Assembly (NCBI RefSeq): GCF_003846175.1
Contig: NZ_ML123047.1
Coordinates: 98,262-162,261, forward strand
Direction of reading: 5' to 3'
Length of the DNA stretch: 64,000 bases
DNA from: Streptomyces sp. ADI95-17
Lineage (GTDB): Bacteria > Actinomycetota > Actinomycetes > Streptomycetales > Streptomycetaceae
The notes beneath the pieces were generated by a model that was not told where the DNA came from, did no database searches, and saw only the letters and a list, made by a program, of their open reading frames with translations. Shown one piece after another: positions 27,733-35,619 of this stretch (positions within the stretch are counted from its first letter, which is position 1; each line of letters starts with the position of its first letter). A program made the translations under genes and the position numbers.

Positions 27733-28215
27733 TCATGGCAGCACGGTCGCGGGCGTCTTCGGCCAGCTCATGCGGATCACGCCGCCCTTGGCTCCCGATC
27801 TGACTTCCACATCATCGACGAGGCCGCTGATGACCGCGAGACCCATCTCGTCCTCGCCGTCGGCGTCGCTCTCGTGATCCGGCACATCGAGTCCCGCGCC
27901 GGGCGTGGCGCCGCGTGTCGCGGAGGCTCCGACCGGTCCTCCGAGGGCGGGATCGTCCCCGGGGCCGGGCACCTCGTCGGCGACCTCGACGGAGAAGGAC
28001 TTCTCCTCCTCGATCAGGGCGACGGAGACCGGTGCGGTGATGCCATGGCTGCGGTGCAGCCCGACAGCGCGGCTGCAGGCTTCACCGACGGCGAGTCTGA
28101 CCTCGTCGAGCACGGCTTCATCGACCCCTGCCCGGCGCGCCACGGCGGCCGCCACGAGGCGGGCCGTCCTGACGTGTTCGGGCTGGGCGCTGAAGCGGAG
28201 TTCAACGGTGGCCAT
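27733..28215 (-). CDS. apgA: Anti-sigma factor-like protein, BldG partner (SCO3548/ApgA type)
   Basis: 160 aa, HATPase_c fold of the SpoIIAB/RsbW class. The expected N-box is G44-E-A-C-S-R-A50, with Arg49 where the family has the Mg-coordinating Asn. The G-box is E-D-E-M-G-L-A-V (about 121-128). An Asp/Gly-rich loop (about 83-120) separates them. In S. coelicolor the homologue is encoded next to bldG, is partly cotranscribed with it, and binds BldG (established). The start at 28215 has AGGGGG upstream; a longer frame to 28371 has no support. Lack of the Asn suggests weak or no kinase activity. Confidence 0.88.
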   Translation of the reverse strand: MATVELRFSAQPEHVRTARLVAAAVARRAGVDEAVLDEVRLAVGEACSRAVGLHRSHGITAPVSVALIEEEKSFSVEVADEVPGPGDDPALGGPVGASATRGATPGAGLDVPDHESDADGEDEMGLAVISGLVDDVEVRSGAKGGVIRMSWPKTPATVLP

Positions 28216-28702
28216 GTGATCCCCCTCAGACGTACGGGCGTGCATCCCAGGGGCCCGGGCGCGCTGCCCGGCGTCCCTGCTCTTCTTCCAGATCCGGCGT
28301 GGAACCACCGGCACCGACGGGCCGACGGACTCCCGTCCGGCAGCCGGACCGCCCGCGAGCGGTCCGATCACCGAGCGACCGATCGCCGCACGGACGGAAC
28401 GGACCGAACCGCACCGCGCGAACGGCCTCGGCCGACAGCCCGTCGAACGACGGACCCCCGACCAGCCGCGAACGGGCCGCGCCGACCGGCCGACTCCTCG
28501 ACCGACCGTCCGGCCACCCGGTCGGCAGCCCGACCGTGCGATCGGCCTGCCTCACGGCAGTCGGCAGCCGGCCGTCGGGCACGCCCGCGTCGCACCGGCC
28601 GCCTGGCGGGCCACCGGTGCGCCGACTGCGTGCCGATCCGGCCTGCAGACCGACCTCGGACCGACTGTCAGTCGGTAGTCGGTCTGACAGTCAGGTCGGT
28701 CG
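28216..28702. other. 487-bp bldG-apgA spacer, GACCG-rich
   Basis: From about 28300 to 28640 the sequence is a degenerate run of GACCG/CCGAC/CGGAC pentamers. It ends in the nested hairpin at 28646-28686. Frames on both strands look like repeat artefacts. The apgA ribosome site is at the low-coordinate end. Confidence 0.6.
28646..28686 (-). terminator. Nested stem-loop just after bldG (attenuator or terminator)
   Basis: Outer arms CAGACCGAC (28646-28654) and GTCGGTCTG (28678-28686) enclose an inner perfect palindrome ACCGACTG-T-CAGTCGGT (28660-28676). It begins 17 nt past the bldG stop. Partial termination here would explain mono- and bicistronic bldG transcripts (reported for S. coelicolor). 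Confidence 0.7.
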
Positions 28703-29056
28703 TCAGTCGGTGGCCGCAACGGCCTCGTCGACCGTGGTGTGAATCGGGAACACCTTGGTCAGGCCGGTGATCCGGAAGATCTTGAGAATGCGCTCCTGGT
28801 TGCAGACCAGGCGCAGCGAGCCCTCATGGGCCCGGACACGCTTCAAGCCACCCACGAGCACGCCGAGGCCGGTGGAGTCGAGGAAATCGACGCCTTCCAT
28901 GTCGACAACCAGGTGGTAGCTGCCGTCATTCACCAACTCGACCAACTGCTCGCGCAGCTTGGGCGCGGTATACACATCAATCTCGCCACCGACCTCGACG
29001 ACCGTACGGTCGCCACCAGGGCCGGACACATTGCGAGTCGACAAGGACAGGTCCAC
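28703..29056 (-). CDS. bldG: Anti-sigma factor antagonist BldG
   Basis: 117 aa STAS protein. The phosphorylated serine is S61 in [15 protein letters not shown], equivalent to S57 of S. coelicolor BldG. The chain here is about four residues longer, with a short Gly/Ser insert after residue 9 by memory of that sequence. The core '[16 protein letters not shown]' and the end '[16 protein letters not shown]' match BldG closely. BldG is required for aerial growth and antibiotic production, and acts by binding anti-sigma factors. It is divergent from the helicase with 78 bp between starts. Confidence 0.96.
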   Translation of the reverse strand: MDLSLSTRNVSGPGGDRTVVEVGGEIDVYTAPKLREQLVELVNDGSYHLVVDMEGVDFLDSTGLGVLVGGLKRVRAHEGSLRLVCNQERILKIFRITGLTKVFPIHTTVDEAVAATD

Positions 29057-29134
29057 GGATCCTCCAGCACCTTGCTATCGAGCGGTCGCCCCTCGGTCTC
29101 CCCGGCGGAGCCAGGGAACGGATCGCCAGCCGCG

Positions 29135-31714
29135 ATGGCATTCAATCACTTACCAGCAGCCATGCACGACGCCTTGGGACCATTGTCCGTCCTGCCAGTG
29201 ACACACTCGGTGCCGATGGCCAAGAATCACCGCCCCAGTCGACCACCCGGGAACAGCGACACCAGCCACTCTCCCGCCATGGTCCTCGACCGGCTCGCCG
29301 CAGTGGCGGGCCGGTCCGCGCGCATCACTCATACGGAGCACTTGCCCCCGCGTGCGGGAACCCATGCCATCTGGCCCGATCGCATCCGGCCGGAAGTTGT
29401 CGCCGCGATCCAGAAGGCCGGAATCGAACATCCGTGGGCGCACCAGTCGGCCGCCGCCGAGCACGCCCTGGACGGCGAATCCGTGGTCATCGCCACCGGC
29501 ACCGCGTCCGGCAAGTCTCTCGCCTACCTCGCCCCGGTCCTCAGCGCCCTGCTCGACGGCTCCGAGGCCCCGAACGGCCGTGGGGCCACCGCCCTGTACC
29601 TGGCGCCCACCAAGGCCCTGGCGGCCGACCAGAGGCGTGCCGTGAAGCAGCTCGCGGCGCCGCTCGGCAACGCCATCAGGCCCGCGGTCTACGACGGTGA
29701 CACCCCGGTCGAGGAACGCGAGTGGGTGCGCCAGTACGCCAACTACGTCCTGACCAACCCCGACATGCTGCACCGCGGGATACTCCCGTCCCACCCCCGC
29801 TGGTCCTCCTTCCTGCGCGCCCTGCGCTTCGTCGTCATCGACGAGTGCCACACCTACCGCGGCGTCTTCGGCTCCCACGTCGCCCAGGTCGTACGCCGGC
29901 TCCGCCGCCTGTGCGCCCGTTACGGCGCCGACCCGGTCTTCCTCCTCGCCTCCGCCACTGCGGCGGAACCCTCCGTCGCGGCCGGCCGCCTCACTGGCCT
30001 CCCGGTCAAGGAGGTCGCCGACGACTCCTCGCCGCGCGGCGAGCTGGTCTTCGCGCTGTGGGAGCCGCCCCTGACCGAACTGCACGGCGAGAAGGGCGCC
30101 CCCGTCCGCCGCACCGCCACCGCCGAGACCGCCGACCTCCTCACCGATCTCACCGTCCAGGGCGTCCGCTCGGTCGCCTTCGTGCGTTCCCGGCGTGGCG
30201 CCGAGCTGATCTCCGTCATCGCGAAGGAGCGCCTCGCCGAGGTGGACCGCTCGCTGCCGGCCCGGGTCGCCGCCTACCGCGGGGGCTACCTCCCCGAGGA
30301 ACGCCGAGCCCTGGAGCGCGCCCTGCATTCCGGGGAACTGCTCGGACTGGCCGCCACCACCGCCCTCGAACTCGGCATCGACGTCTCCGGCCTGGATGCC
30401 GTCGTCATCGCCGGCTACCCTGGTACCAGGGCGTCGCTGTGGCAGCAGGCGGGCCGCGCCGGGCGCTCCGGCCAGGGCGCCCTGGCCGTCCTGGTGGCCC
30501 GCGACGACCCGCTGGACACCTTTCTCGTCCACCATCCCGAGGCGCTGTTCCAGCAGCCCGTGGAGTCGACCGTCCTGGATCCGGACAATCCGTACGTCCT
30601 CGCCCCCCATCTGTGCGCCGCCGCCGCGGAGCTCCCCCTCACCGCGCCCGACCTGGAGCTGTTCGGCCCGGCCGTGGCGGAACTGCTGCCGCAGCTGGAG
30701 GCCGCGAAGCTGCTCCGCAAGCGGGCATCGGGCTGGCACTGGACCCGCCGCGAGCGTGCCGCCGATCTCACCGACATCCGCGGCGAGGGCGGCCGCCCCG
30801 TCCAGATCGTCGAGGAGGGCACTGGCCGGCTGCTGGGCACCGTCGACGATGCGGCCGCGCACACCGCCGTCCACGAGGGTGCCGTCCACCTCCATCAGGG
30901 CCGCACCTACCTGGTCCGGAAACTGGACCTGGAGGATTCGGTGGCCCTGGTCGAGGAAGCCGTCCCGCCGTACTCGACCACCGCCCGCGACACCACCTCC
31001 ATCGCCGTCCTGGAGACCGACACCGAGATCCCGTGGGGCGACGGGCGGCTCTGCTACGGCTCCGTGGAGGTCACCAGCCAGGTCGTCTCCTTCCTGCGCC
31101 GAAGGCTGATCACCGGCGAGGTCCTCGGCGAGACCAAACTGGACCTGCCGCCCCGCACTCTGCGTACCCGCGCCGTCTGGTGGACGGTCACCGAGGACCA
31201 GCTCGACGCCGCCCGTATCAACCCGGAGATCCTGGGCGGCGCCCTGCACGCCGCGGAGCACGCGTCGATCGGGATGCTGCCGCTCTTCGCCACCTGCGAC
31301 CGGTGGGACATCGGTGGCGTCGCCGTACCCCTGCACCCGGACACCCTGCTGCCCACGGTCTTCGTGTACGACGGCCACCCGGGCGGTGCCGGATTCGCCG
31401 AACGGGCCTTCCACACCGCCCGTGCCTGGCTGACCGCGACCCGCCAGGCGATCGCGTCCTGCGAGTGCGAGGCCGGCTGCCCGTCCTGTGTCCAGTCCCC
31501 CAAGTGCGGCAACGGCAACGAACCCCTGCACAAGCGCGGCGCCGTACGGCTCCTCACCGAACTCCTCCGATACGCACCCCCGCCTCCCGGGGAACCGAGC
31601 TCTGCGCAGCCGCCGGACCCGGACCCGGAGCCGGCCCCGGAGGGAGGGGCTGGGGCGGAGGCAACGGCTCCGGAGAGCCCGGAGCGGCCGCCGGAGGACC
31701 GGCCCGGGACCTGA
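29135..31714 (+). CDS. DEAD/DEAH helicase with MZB (DUF1998) domain, MrfA/YprA-like
   Basis: 859 aa, superfamily 2. Motif I is A120-T-G-T-A-S-G-K-S128, motif II D236-E-C-H239, with 'LAPTKALAADQ' (Ia), 'LLASATAAEP' (III) and 'QQAGRAGRSGQG' (VI). The C-terminal MZB domain carries a Cys cluster of the form C-x-C-x3-C-x2-C-x5-C near residue 775. B. subtilis MrfA (YprA) of this architecture is a 3'-5' helicase that repairs mitomycin adducts. The start MAFNHLPA is chosen by family memory; its ribosome site is weak, so the exact start is uncertain. Its 3' end overlaps the opposite-strand TadE-like gene by 161 bp. Confidence 0.9.
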   Translation: MAFNHLPAAMHDALGPLSVLPVTHSVPMAKNHRPSRPPGNSDTSHSPAMVLDRLAAVAGRSARITHTEHLPPRAGTHAIWPDRIRPEVVAAIQKAGIEHPWAHQSAAAEHALDGESVVIATGTASGKSLAYLAPVLSALLDGSEAPNGRGATALYLAPTKALAADQRRAVKQLAAPLGNAIRPAVYDGDTPVEEREWVRQYANYVLTNPDMLHRGILPSHPRWSSFLRALRFVVIDECHTYRGVFGSHVAQVVRRLRRLCARYGADPVFLLASATAAEPSVAAGRLTGLPVKEVADDSSPRGELVFALWEPPLTELHGEKGAPVRRTATAETADLLTDLTVQGVRSVAFVRSRRGAELISVIAKERLAEVDRSLPARVAAYRGGYLPEERRALERALHSGELLGLAATTALELGIDVSGLDAVVIAGYPGTRASLWQQAGRAGRSGQGALAVLVARDDPLDTFLVHHPEALFQQPVESTVLDPDNPYVLAPHLCAAAAELPLTAPDLELFGPAVAELLPQLEAAKLLRKRASGWHWTRRERAADLTDIRGEGGRPVQIVEEGTGRLLGTVDDAAAHTAVHEGAVHLHQGRTYLVRKLDLEDSVALVEEAVPPYSTTARDTTSIAVLETDTEIPWGDGRLCYGSVEVTSQVVSFLRRRLITGEVLGETKLDLPPRTLRTRAVWWTVTEDQLDAARINPEILGGALHAAEHASIGMLPLFATCDRWDIGGVAVPLHPDTLLPTVFVYDGHPGGAGFAERAFHTARAWLTATRQAIASCECEAGCPSCVQSPKCGNGNEPLHKRGAVRLLTELLRYAPPPPGEPSSAQPPDPDPEPAPEGGAGAEATAPESPERPPEDRPGT

Positions 31715-32102
31715 CTGCCGGTTCGTACGGCCCGAAACTCACCCGGGCCGTCACATCGGCGATCTCCCCGCTCACCGCACACCGGACCACCACGGCTCCC
31801 TGGGCCGCGGCCACCTTCCCAGCGGCCCCACATGCCTCCCCAGGGCCTTGCAGGGCCCGGTCGGCCGCGGCCAGGGCCGCCAGGTCCGCCGCACCGCCCG
31901 CCCTGTGCCGGACGGCCACCACCTGCCCGAGGGCCAGCACGACCGCGAACACCGCGCACAACGTGGCCGTGGTCATGGCCACCCACACCGTGGCCAGCCC
32001 CCTGTCCCCGTCCCCGCCGCTGCCGCTGTCCCTGCCCAGCCACGCGAGGACAGCCGCACGCCGTCCCCCGCCAGTGCTGCCGGCCCCGCCGGTCCCGCTC
32101 AT
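31554..32102 (-). CDS. Rv3654c-type TadE-like secreted/pilus-associated protein
   Basis: 182 aa. A Gly/Ser-rich N-terminus is followed by the Tad-type membrane segment 'RGLATVWVAMTTATLCAVFAVVLALG' (about residues 34-60) and 'RHRAGGAADLAALAAADRAL', a signature of this family. The last about 45 residues are Pro/Gly/Ala-rich and look unlike the family core; this part overlaps the helicase 3' end on the other strand. The start overlaps the upstream TadE stop by 4 nt. Last gene of the Tad-like operon. Confidence 0.82.
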   Translation of the reverse strand: MSGTGGAGSTGGGRRAAVLAWLGRDSGSGGDGDRGLATVWVAMTTATLCAVFAVVLALGQVVAVRHRAGGAADLAALAAADRALQGPGEACGAAGKVAAAQGAVVVRCAVSGEIADVTARVSFGPYEPAVRSRAGPPAAAPGSPEPLPPPQPLPPGPAPGPGPAAAQSSVPREAGVRIGGVR

Positions 32103-32539
32103 TGCGTCACCCCCACCGTGTCCTCGCCCACCGTGTCCTCGGCCATTGCCGCCGCCTCCGCGTGAAGCGTCAGGGACAGCGGGCCCGGCCCCGGTATCGG
32201 CGCCGCCACCCGTACCCGCCACAGCTCCCCGGTCCGTTCCATCGCGACTTCGGCCCCGCCGGGTGCCGCCGAACGAGTCACCTCCAGCACCTGCGCCTCC
32301 GGCTCGGAGCGGGCTGCCGCCCTCGCCCCGGCCCTCGCCGCGTCCACGCAGCGGATCTGGGCGGAGGCGGCCATCAGCGCCCAGACCAGCGCCAGGGCGA
32401 AGATCGCCAGCACCGGAACCGCCATGGCCGCTTCCGCGGTCACCGCGCCGCGATCCGACGCCCGGGCGCCTGGTCCCCCGTCCGCGGTACGGAAACGGCC
32501 TCCGGCGCACGCTCCGGGACCGCTCTCAGAACTTCGCAT
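32099..32539 (-). CDS. TadE-family pseudopilin-like protein
   Basis: 146 aa. The motif 'DRGAVTAEAAMAVPVLAIFALALVWAL' (about 29-55) is the TadE prepilin-like segment: a cleavable positively charged leader, then Glu at position +5 of the hydrophobic stretch. 'CVDAARAGARAAAR' follows. It corresponds to Rv3655c in the mycobacterial cluster. It overlaps the pilin gene by 14 nt and the next gene by 4 nt. Predicted to be processed by a TadV-type peptidase, which is not seen in this window. Confidence 0.85.
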   Translation of the reverse strand: MRSSESGPGACAGGRFRTADGGPGARASDRGAVTAEAAMAVPVLAIFALALVWALMAASAQIRCVDAARAGARAAARSEPEAQVLEVTRSAAPGGAEVAMERTGELWRVRVAAPIPGPGPLSLTLHAEAAAMAEDTVGEDTVGVTQ

Positions 32540-32741
32540 CGAGCGCGTCCTTCAGCAATGACTGCAATGCGGACATGACCGGCTGGCTGGTGACCACCTT
32601 GTAGAGCACCGCCGCGAACGCACAGGCCGCGATCGTCCCCACCGCATATTCGGATGTCGTCATTCCGCTGTCCTGCCGGACCCGACGAGCCATGCCCCGC
32701 ACCCAGGTCCTGATTCGCTGCACCATTCCGACCCCCGCCAT
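32526..32741 (-). CDS. Flp-like pilin (DUF4244)
   Basis: 71 aa. Basic N-terminus, then 'DSGMTTSEYAVGTIAACAFAAVLYKVV', with a G-M cleavage point and Glu five residues later, the hallmark of Flp-type prepilins. The short tail is amphipathic. It is the probable major subunit of the Tad-like structure. The start may be at 32741 (ATG, weak ribosome site) or at an in-frame ATG five codons later (32726). It is separated from tadC by a 42-bp AT-rich pocket that is likely a ribosome-access or promoter region. Confidence 0.8.
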   Translation of the reverse strand: MAGVGMVQRIRTWVRGMARRVRQDSGMTTSEYAVGTIAACAFAAVLYKVVTSQPVMSALQSLLKDALDAKF

Positions 32742-32783
32742 TTCTTAATTCATACTGAATGGATATTTACTTACTTGTTTCGG
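32742..32783 (-). promoter_or_regulatory. AT-rich pocket between tadC and the pilin gene
   Basis: 42 bp with about two-thirds A/T in a >70% GC operon, including TAAGTAAATATCC and TTCAGTATGAATT on the minus strand. It fits an internal promoter or an mRNA processing/unstructured leader that raises pilin expression over the assembly genes. Confidence 0.4.
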
Positions 32784-33596
32784 TCAAGCGGTCTTAAGCA
32801 GTCCGGTCGCCAGACCGATCACCACGGGTGCCACTCCGACCGCCAGGAAGGCGGGCAGAAAGCAGAGCCCGACCGGACCGGTGATCAGAACGCCCGCCCG
32901 TTGGGCGCGGGCCACGGCGGCACTCGCACGTTCGGCCCGCATCGCCTCGGCCAGCCGTGCGACCGGCTCCGCCGCCGGAGCCCCGGTCGACCCCGCCCGT
33001 TCCAGACACCGGGCCAGCGCGCTCGCACCCGGCATATCCCCGAACCGCCCCCAGGCCGCCGCAGGTTCACCACCGAGACGGATCTCCGCGGCTGTCCGTG
33101 CCAGACACCTGCCGACCGGCCCGCCGAGCGACTCCCCCACCGCCTCGGCCGCCTCCCGGGGCCCGGCTCCGGCTGAGATACAGGCCGCCAACAGATCGGC
33201 AGCCAACGGGAGCTGGTGTGCGGCCTCCGCCATCTCCGCGAGCCCTGCCCCTTGTTCGGGTCTGCGTCGGCCCCGCTGCCACCGCCAAGCGCCGTACGCT
33301 CCCGCCAGCCCCGCCAAGAACCCCGGCAGGCCGCCGATCAGGACCCAGCCCACCGCCACGACGCCGAGCGGCGCGATCCACTCCTTCACCCGGGCAGCGA
33401 ACGCCGTACGTCCGCGCCCACCCCTGCGCCCGCGCCGGCGTTCCGGCCCGCCCATCGCCAGCAGTGCCGCGCCCCGGCGGCGTACCGCCCGCCTACGTCC
33501 GAGCCCTGCCAGGGCAAATGCCGGACAAGCGACCGCACCCAGTACCGCGCACACTGCCGCCACCCGATGAGCGGCTTCGCCGGCGACCCCGCTCAT
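32784..33596 (-). CDS. tadC: Type II/IV secretion F-domain membrane protein (TadC-like)
   Basis: 270 aa. TM segments are at the N-terminus ('VCAVLGAVACPAFALAGL', 'PLGVVAVGWVLIGGLPGFLAGLAG') and C-terminus ('GLCFLPAFLAVGVAPVVIGLATGLL'). Between them lies a T2SSF cytoplasmic domain with 'LAADLLAACISAGAGPREAAEAVGESLGGPVG' character. It is the inner-membrane platform that works with TadB. The ATG at 33596 overlaps the tadB stop by 4 nt; longer frames extending into tadB are out of phase with any family similarity. Confidence 0.88.
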   Translation of the reverse strand: MSGVAGEAAHRVAAVCAVLGAVACPAFALAGLGRRRAVRRRGAALLAMGGPERRRGRRGGRGRTAFAARVKEWIAPLGVVAVGWVLIGGLPGFLAGLAGAYGAWRWQRGRRRPEQGAGLAEMAEAAHQLPLAADLLAACISAGAGPREAAEAVGESLGGPVGRCLARTAAEIRLGGEPAAAWGRFGDMPGASALARCLERAGSTGAPAAEPVARLAEAMRAERASAAVARAQRAGVLITGPVGLCFLPAFLAVGVAPVVIGLATGLLKTA

Positions 33597-34474
33597 GCCG
33601 CCTCCCCCGCCCGTACGATCCGGGCCGCCCAGCAGAGCCCGGCCGCCTCCAGCAGTCCGCCCGTCACCAGACAGGTCAGCCCGGCCGGGGTGTGCAGCAA
33701 CACCCGCAGCGGATCGGCCCCGAGCGCCGCGCCCAGCCCCAGGCCCAACACCGGAAGCAGCGCCAGCACAGCCACCGTCGACCAGGCGCCCGCCAGTTGG
33801 GCCCGCAACTCCTCCCGTCTGCGCCGCTCGGCCCGCAACGCGCCCTCCAGGCGGTCCAGACCCGCCGCGAGCCCGGCCCCGCCGTCGACCGCCACCCGCC
33901 AGCAGGCCGCCACCCCGGCGAGCCCGTCCAGCCCCGGCTCCCGCGCCGCCTGCGTCAGCGCCCCCGGCACATCGCCACCGAACCGCGCCGCGGCGATCAC
34001 ACCGGCCTCGGCCGCCCCCATCACCGCGGTGCCACGCAGAGCGACCAGCAACGCCTGCCCGGGTTCGTGTCCGGCCCGCAGCTCGCCCACGACCGCACCG
34101 CACAGCGCCACCACCCCGGCCGCCCGTCGCTCCCGCTCCTTGCCCAGGGCCCGCCCGCACAGCCACCTCCGCACCAGCGGCACGGCCGCCGCCCCGGCCA
34201 GCAGCGGCAGCACCGACTCCCCCAGCACGGCGACGAGCAGCGCCACCGGGACGCACAGCCACTCCCGCCGCTCCCCCGACCACTTCCGCAGCCACACCCC
34301 GGCCTGCTCCGAGCGCGCCCGCAGCGACGGCCGGACCGCCCCGTCGACGAACAGCACCCGGGCCCTCCGCCGCCCGTGGTCCTGCGCCGCAGCCAGCCAG
34401 GCGGCCACCCCGGCACACAGGGCCACCGCACAACTCACGCCGGCCGACAGCCCCATCGGCGCACCACCGGTCAC
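33593..34474 (-). CDS. tadB: Type II/IV secretion F-domain membrane protein (TadB-like)
   Basis: 293 aa. It has an N-terminal TM ('LSAGVSCAVALCAGVAAWLAA'), a central TM pair ('WLCVPVALLVAVLGESVLPLLAGAAA'), a T2SSF domain ('VVGELRAGHEPGQALLVAL') and a C-terminal TM pair. Partner platform protein of TadC. Both ends overlap neighbours by 4 nt, so the order TadA-TadB-TadC is translationally coupled. Confidence 0.88.
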   Translation of the reverse strand: MTGGAPMGLSAGVSCAVALCAGVAAWLAAAQDHGRRRARVLFVDGAVRPSLRARSEQAGVWLRKWSGERREWLCVPVALLVAVLGESVLPLLAGAAAVPLVRRWLCGRALGKERERRAAGVVALCGAVVGELRAGHEPGQALLVALRGTAVMGAAEAGVIAAARFGGDVPGALTQAAREPGLDGLAGVAACWRVAVDGGAGLAAGLDRLEGALRAERRRREELRAQLAGAWSTVAVLALLPVLGLGLGAALGADPLRVLLHTPAGLTCLVTGGLLEAAGLCWAARIVRAGEAA

Positions 34475-35619
34475 AGCGCACCCCCGATCAGCGACCGCAG
34501 CCGCTCCCAGCCCCGCTCCCGTACGAATCCGTCGGCGCCCCAGCGCAGCGCGGGTACGGTCACCACCAGCCCTGCCGCGTCCCGCTCCAGAACCTGCACC
34601 TCGGCGATCCGCCGCTGCCCGGCCCGGTCCCGTACGAGATGGACCACCACCGACAGCGCGGCCGCCAACTGGCTGTGCAGCGCCGTCCGGTCCAGCCCCG
34701 CCGCCGTCCCCAGGGCCTCAAGACGGGCCGGTACGTGCTCGGCCGCATTGGCGTGAACCGTCCCGCAGCCGCCCTCATGGCCGGTGTTCAGCGCGGCCAG
34801 GAGCTCGGTGACCTCGGCGCCGCGCACTTCTCCGACCACCAGCCGGTCGGGCCGCATCCGCAGCGCCTGCCGCACCAGGTCCCGGAGGGTCACCCGGCCC
34901 GCACCCTCCTGGTTGGCAGGACGCGACTCCAGGCGCACCACATGCGGATGGTCCGGCCGTAACTCCGCCGAGTCCTCGGCGAGCACGATGCGCTCCCGCT
35001 CCCCGACCGCACCCAGCAGACTCGACAGAAGCGTCGTCTTCCCGGCACCCGTACCTCCGCTGATCAGGTACGAGACCCGGGCCTCCACCAGAGCCCGCAG
35101 CACCCGGTCACCGCCCGGTGGCACCGTCCCCGCAGTGACCAGCTCCGCCAGTGAGAAGGCCCTGGGCCGAACCACCCGCAACGACAGGCACGTCGAGCCC
35201 ACGGACACCGGGGGAAGCACGGCATGCATTCGGGTGCCGTCCGGCAGCCTCGCGTCCACCCAGGGGCGGGCGTCGTCCAGCCGCCGCCCCGCCACGGCGG
35301 CCAGCCGCTGCGCCAGCCTGCGCACCGCTGCGGCGTCCGTGAAGGTCACCCCGGTGAGTTCGAGGCCCCTGCCCCGGTCCACCCACACCCGGTCCGGCGC
35401 GGAGACCAGCACATCCGTGACCCCAGGATCGGCGAGCAGGGGCTCCAGAACACCAATCCCGACCAGCTCGCCGCGCAACTCGGCGGCCGCACCGAGCACT
35501 TCGGCGTCCCCGAGAAGCCGCCCCTGGGCCCGCAGCGCGGCCGCGACCCCGGCCGGTGTCGGCGCGGTGCCGCTCTGCGCGAGCCGCTGCCGTACGGCAT
35601 CGAGCAGCGTCTCCGTCAT
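34471..35619 (-). CDS. tadA: Tad/CpaF-type secretion ATPase
   Basis: 382 aa, VirB11-like hexameric ATPase. Walker A is G188-G-T-G-A-G-K-T195. The Asp box is 'VLAEDSAELRPDHPHVVRLESR'. Walker B and His box are 'MRPDRLVVGEVRGAEV' and 'GHEGGCGTVHAN'. It powers pilus assembly on the cytoplasmic side. It overlaps the ssd stop by 4 nt. Only one assembly ATPase is present in the cluster. Confidence 0.95.
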   Translation of the reverse strand: MTETLLDAVRQRLAQSGTAPTPAGVAAALRAQGRLLGDAEVLGAAAELRGELVGIGVLEPLLADPGVTDVLVSAPDRVWVDRGRGLELTGVTFTDAAAVRRLAQRLAAVAGRRLDDARPWVDARLPDGTRMHAVLPPVSVGSTCLSLRVVRPRAFSLAELVTAGTVPPGGDRVLRALVEARVSYLISGGTGAGKTTLLSSLLGAVGERERIVLAEDSAELRPDHPHVVRLESRPANQEGAGRVTLRDLVRQALRMRPDRLVVGEVRGAEVTELLAALNTGHEGGCGTVHANAAEHVPARLEALGTAAGLDRTALHSQLAAALSVVVHLVRDRAGQRRIAEVQVLERDAAGLVVTVPALRWGADGFVRERGWERLRSLIGGAL

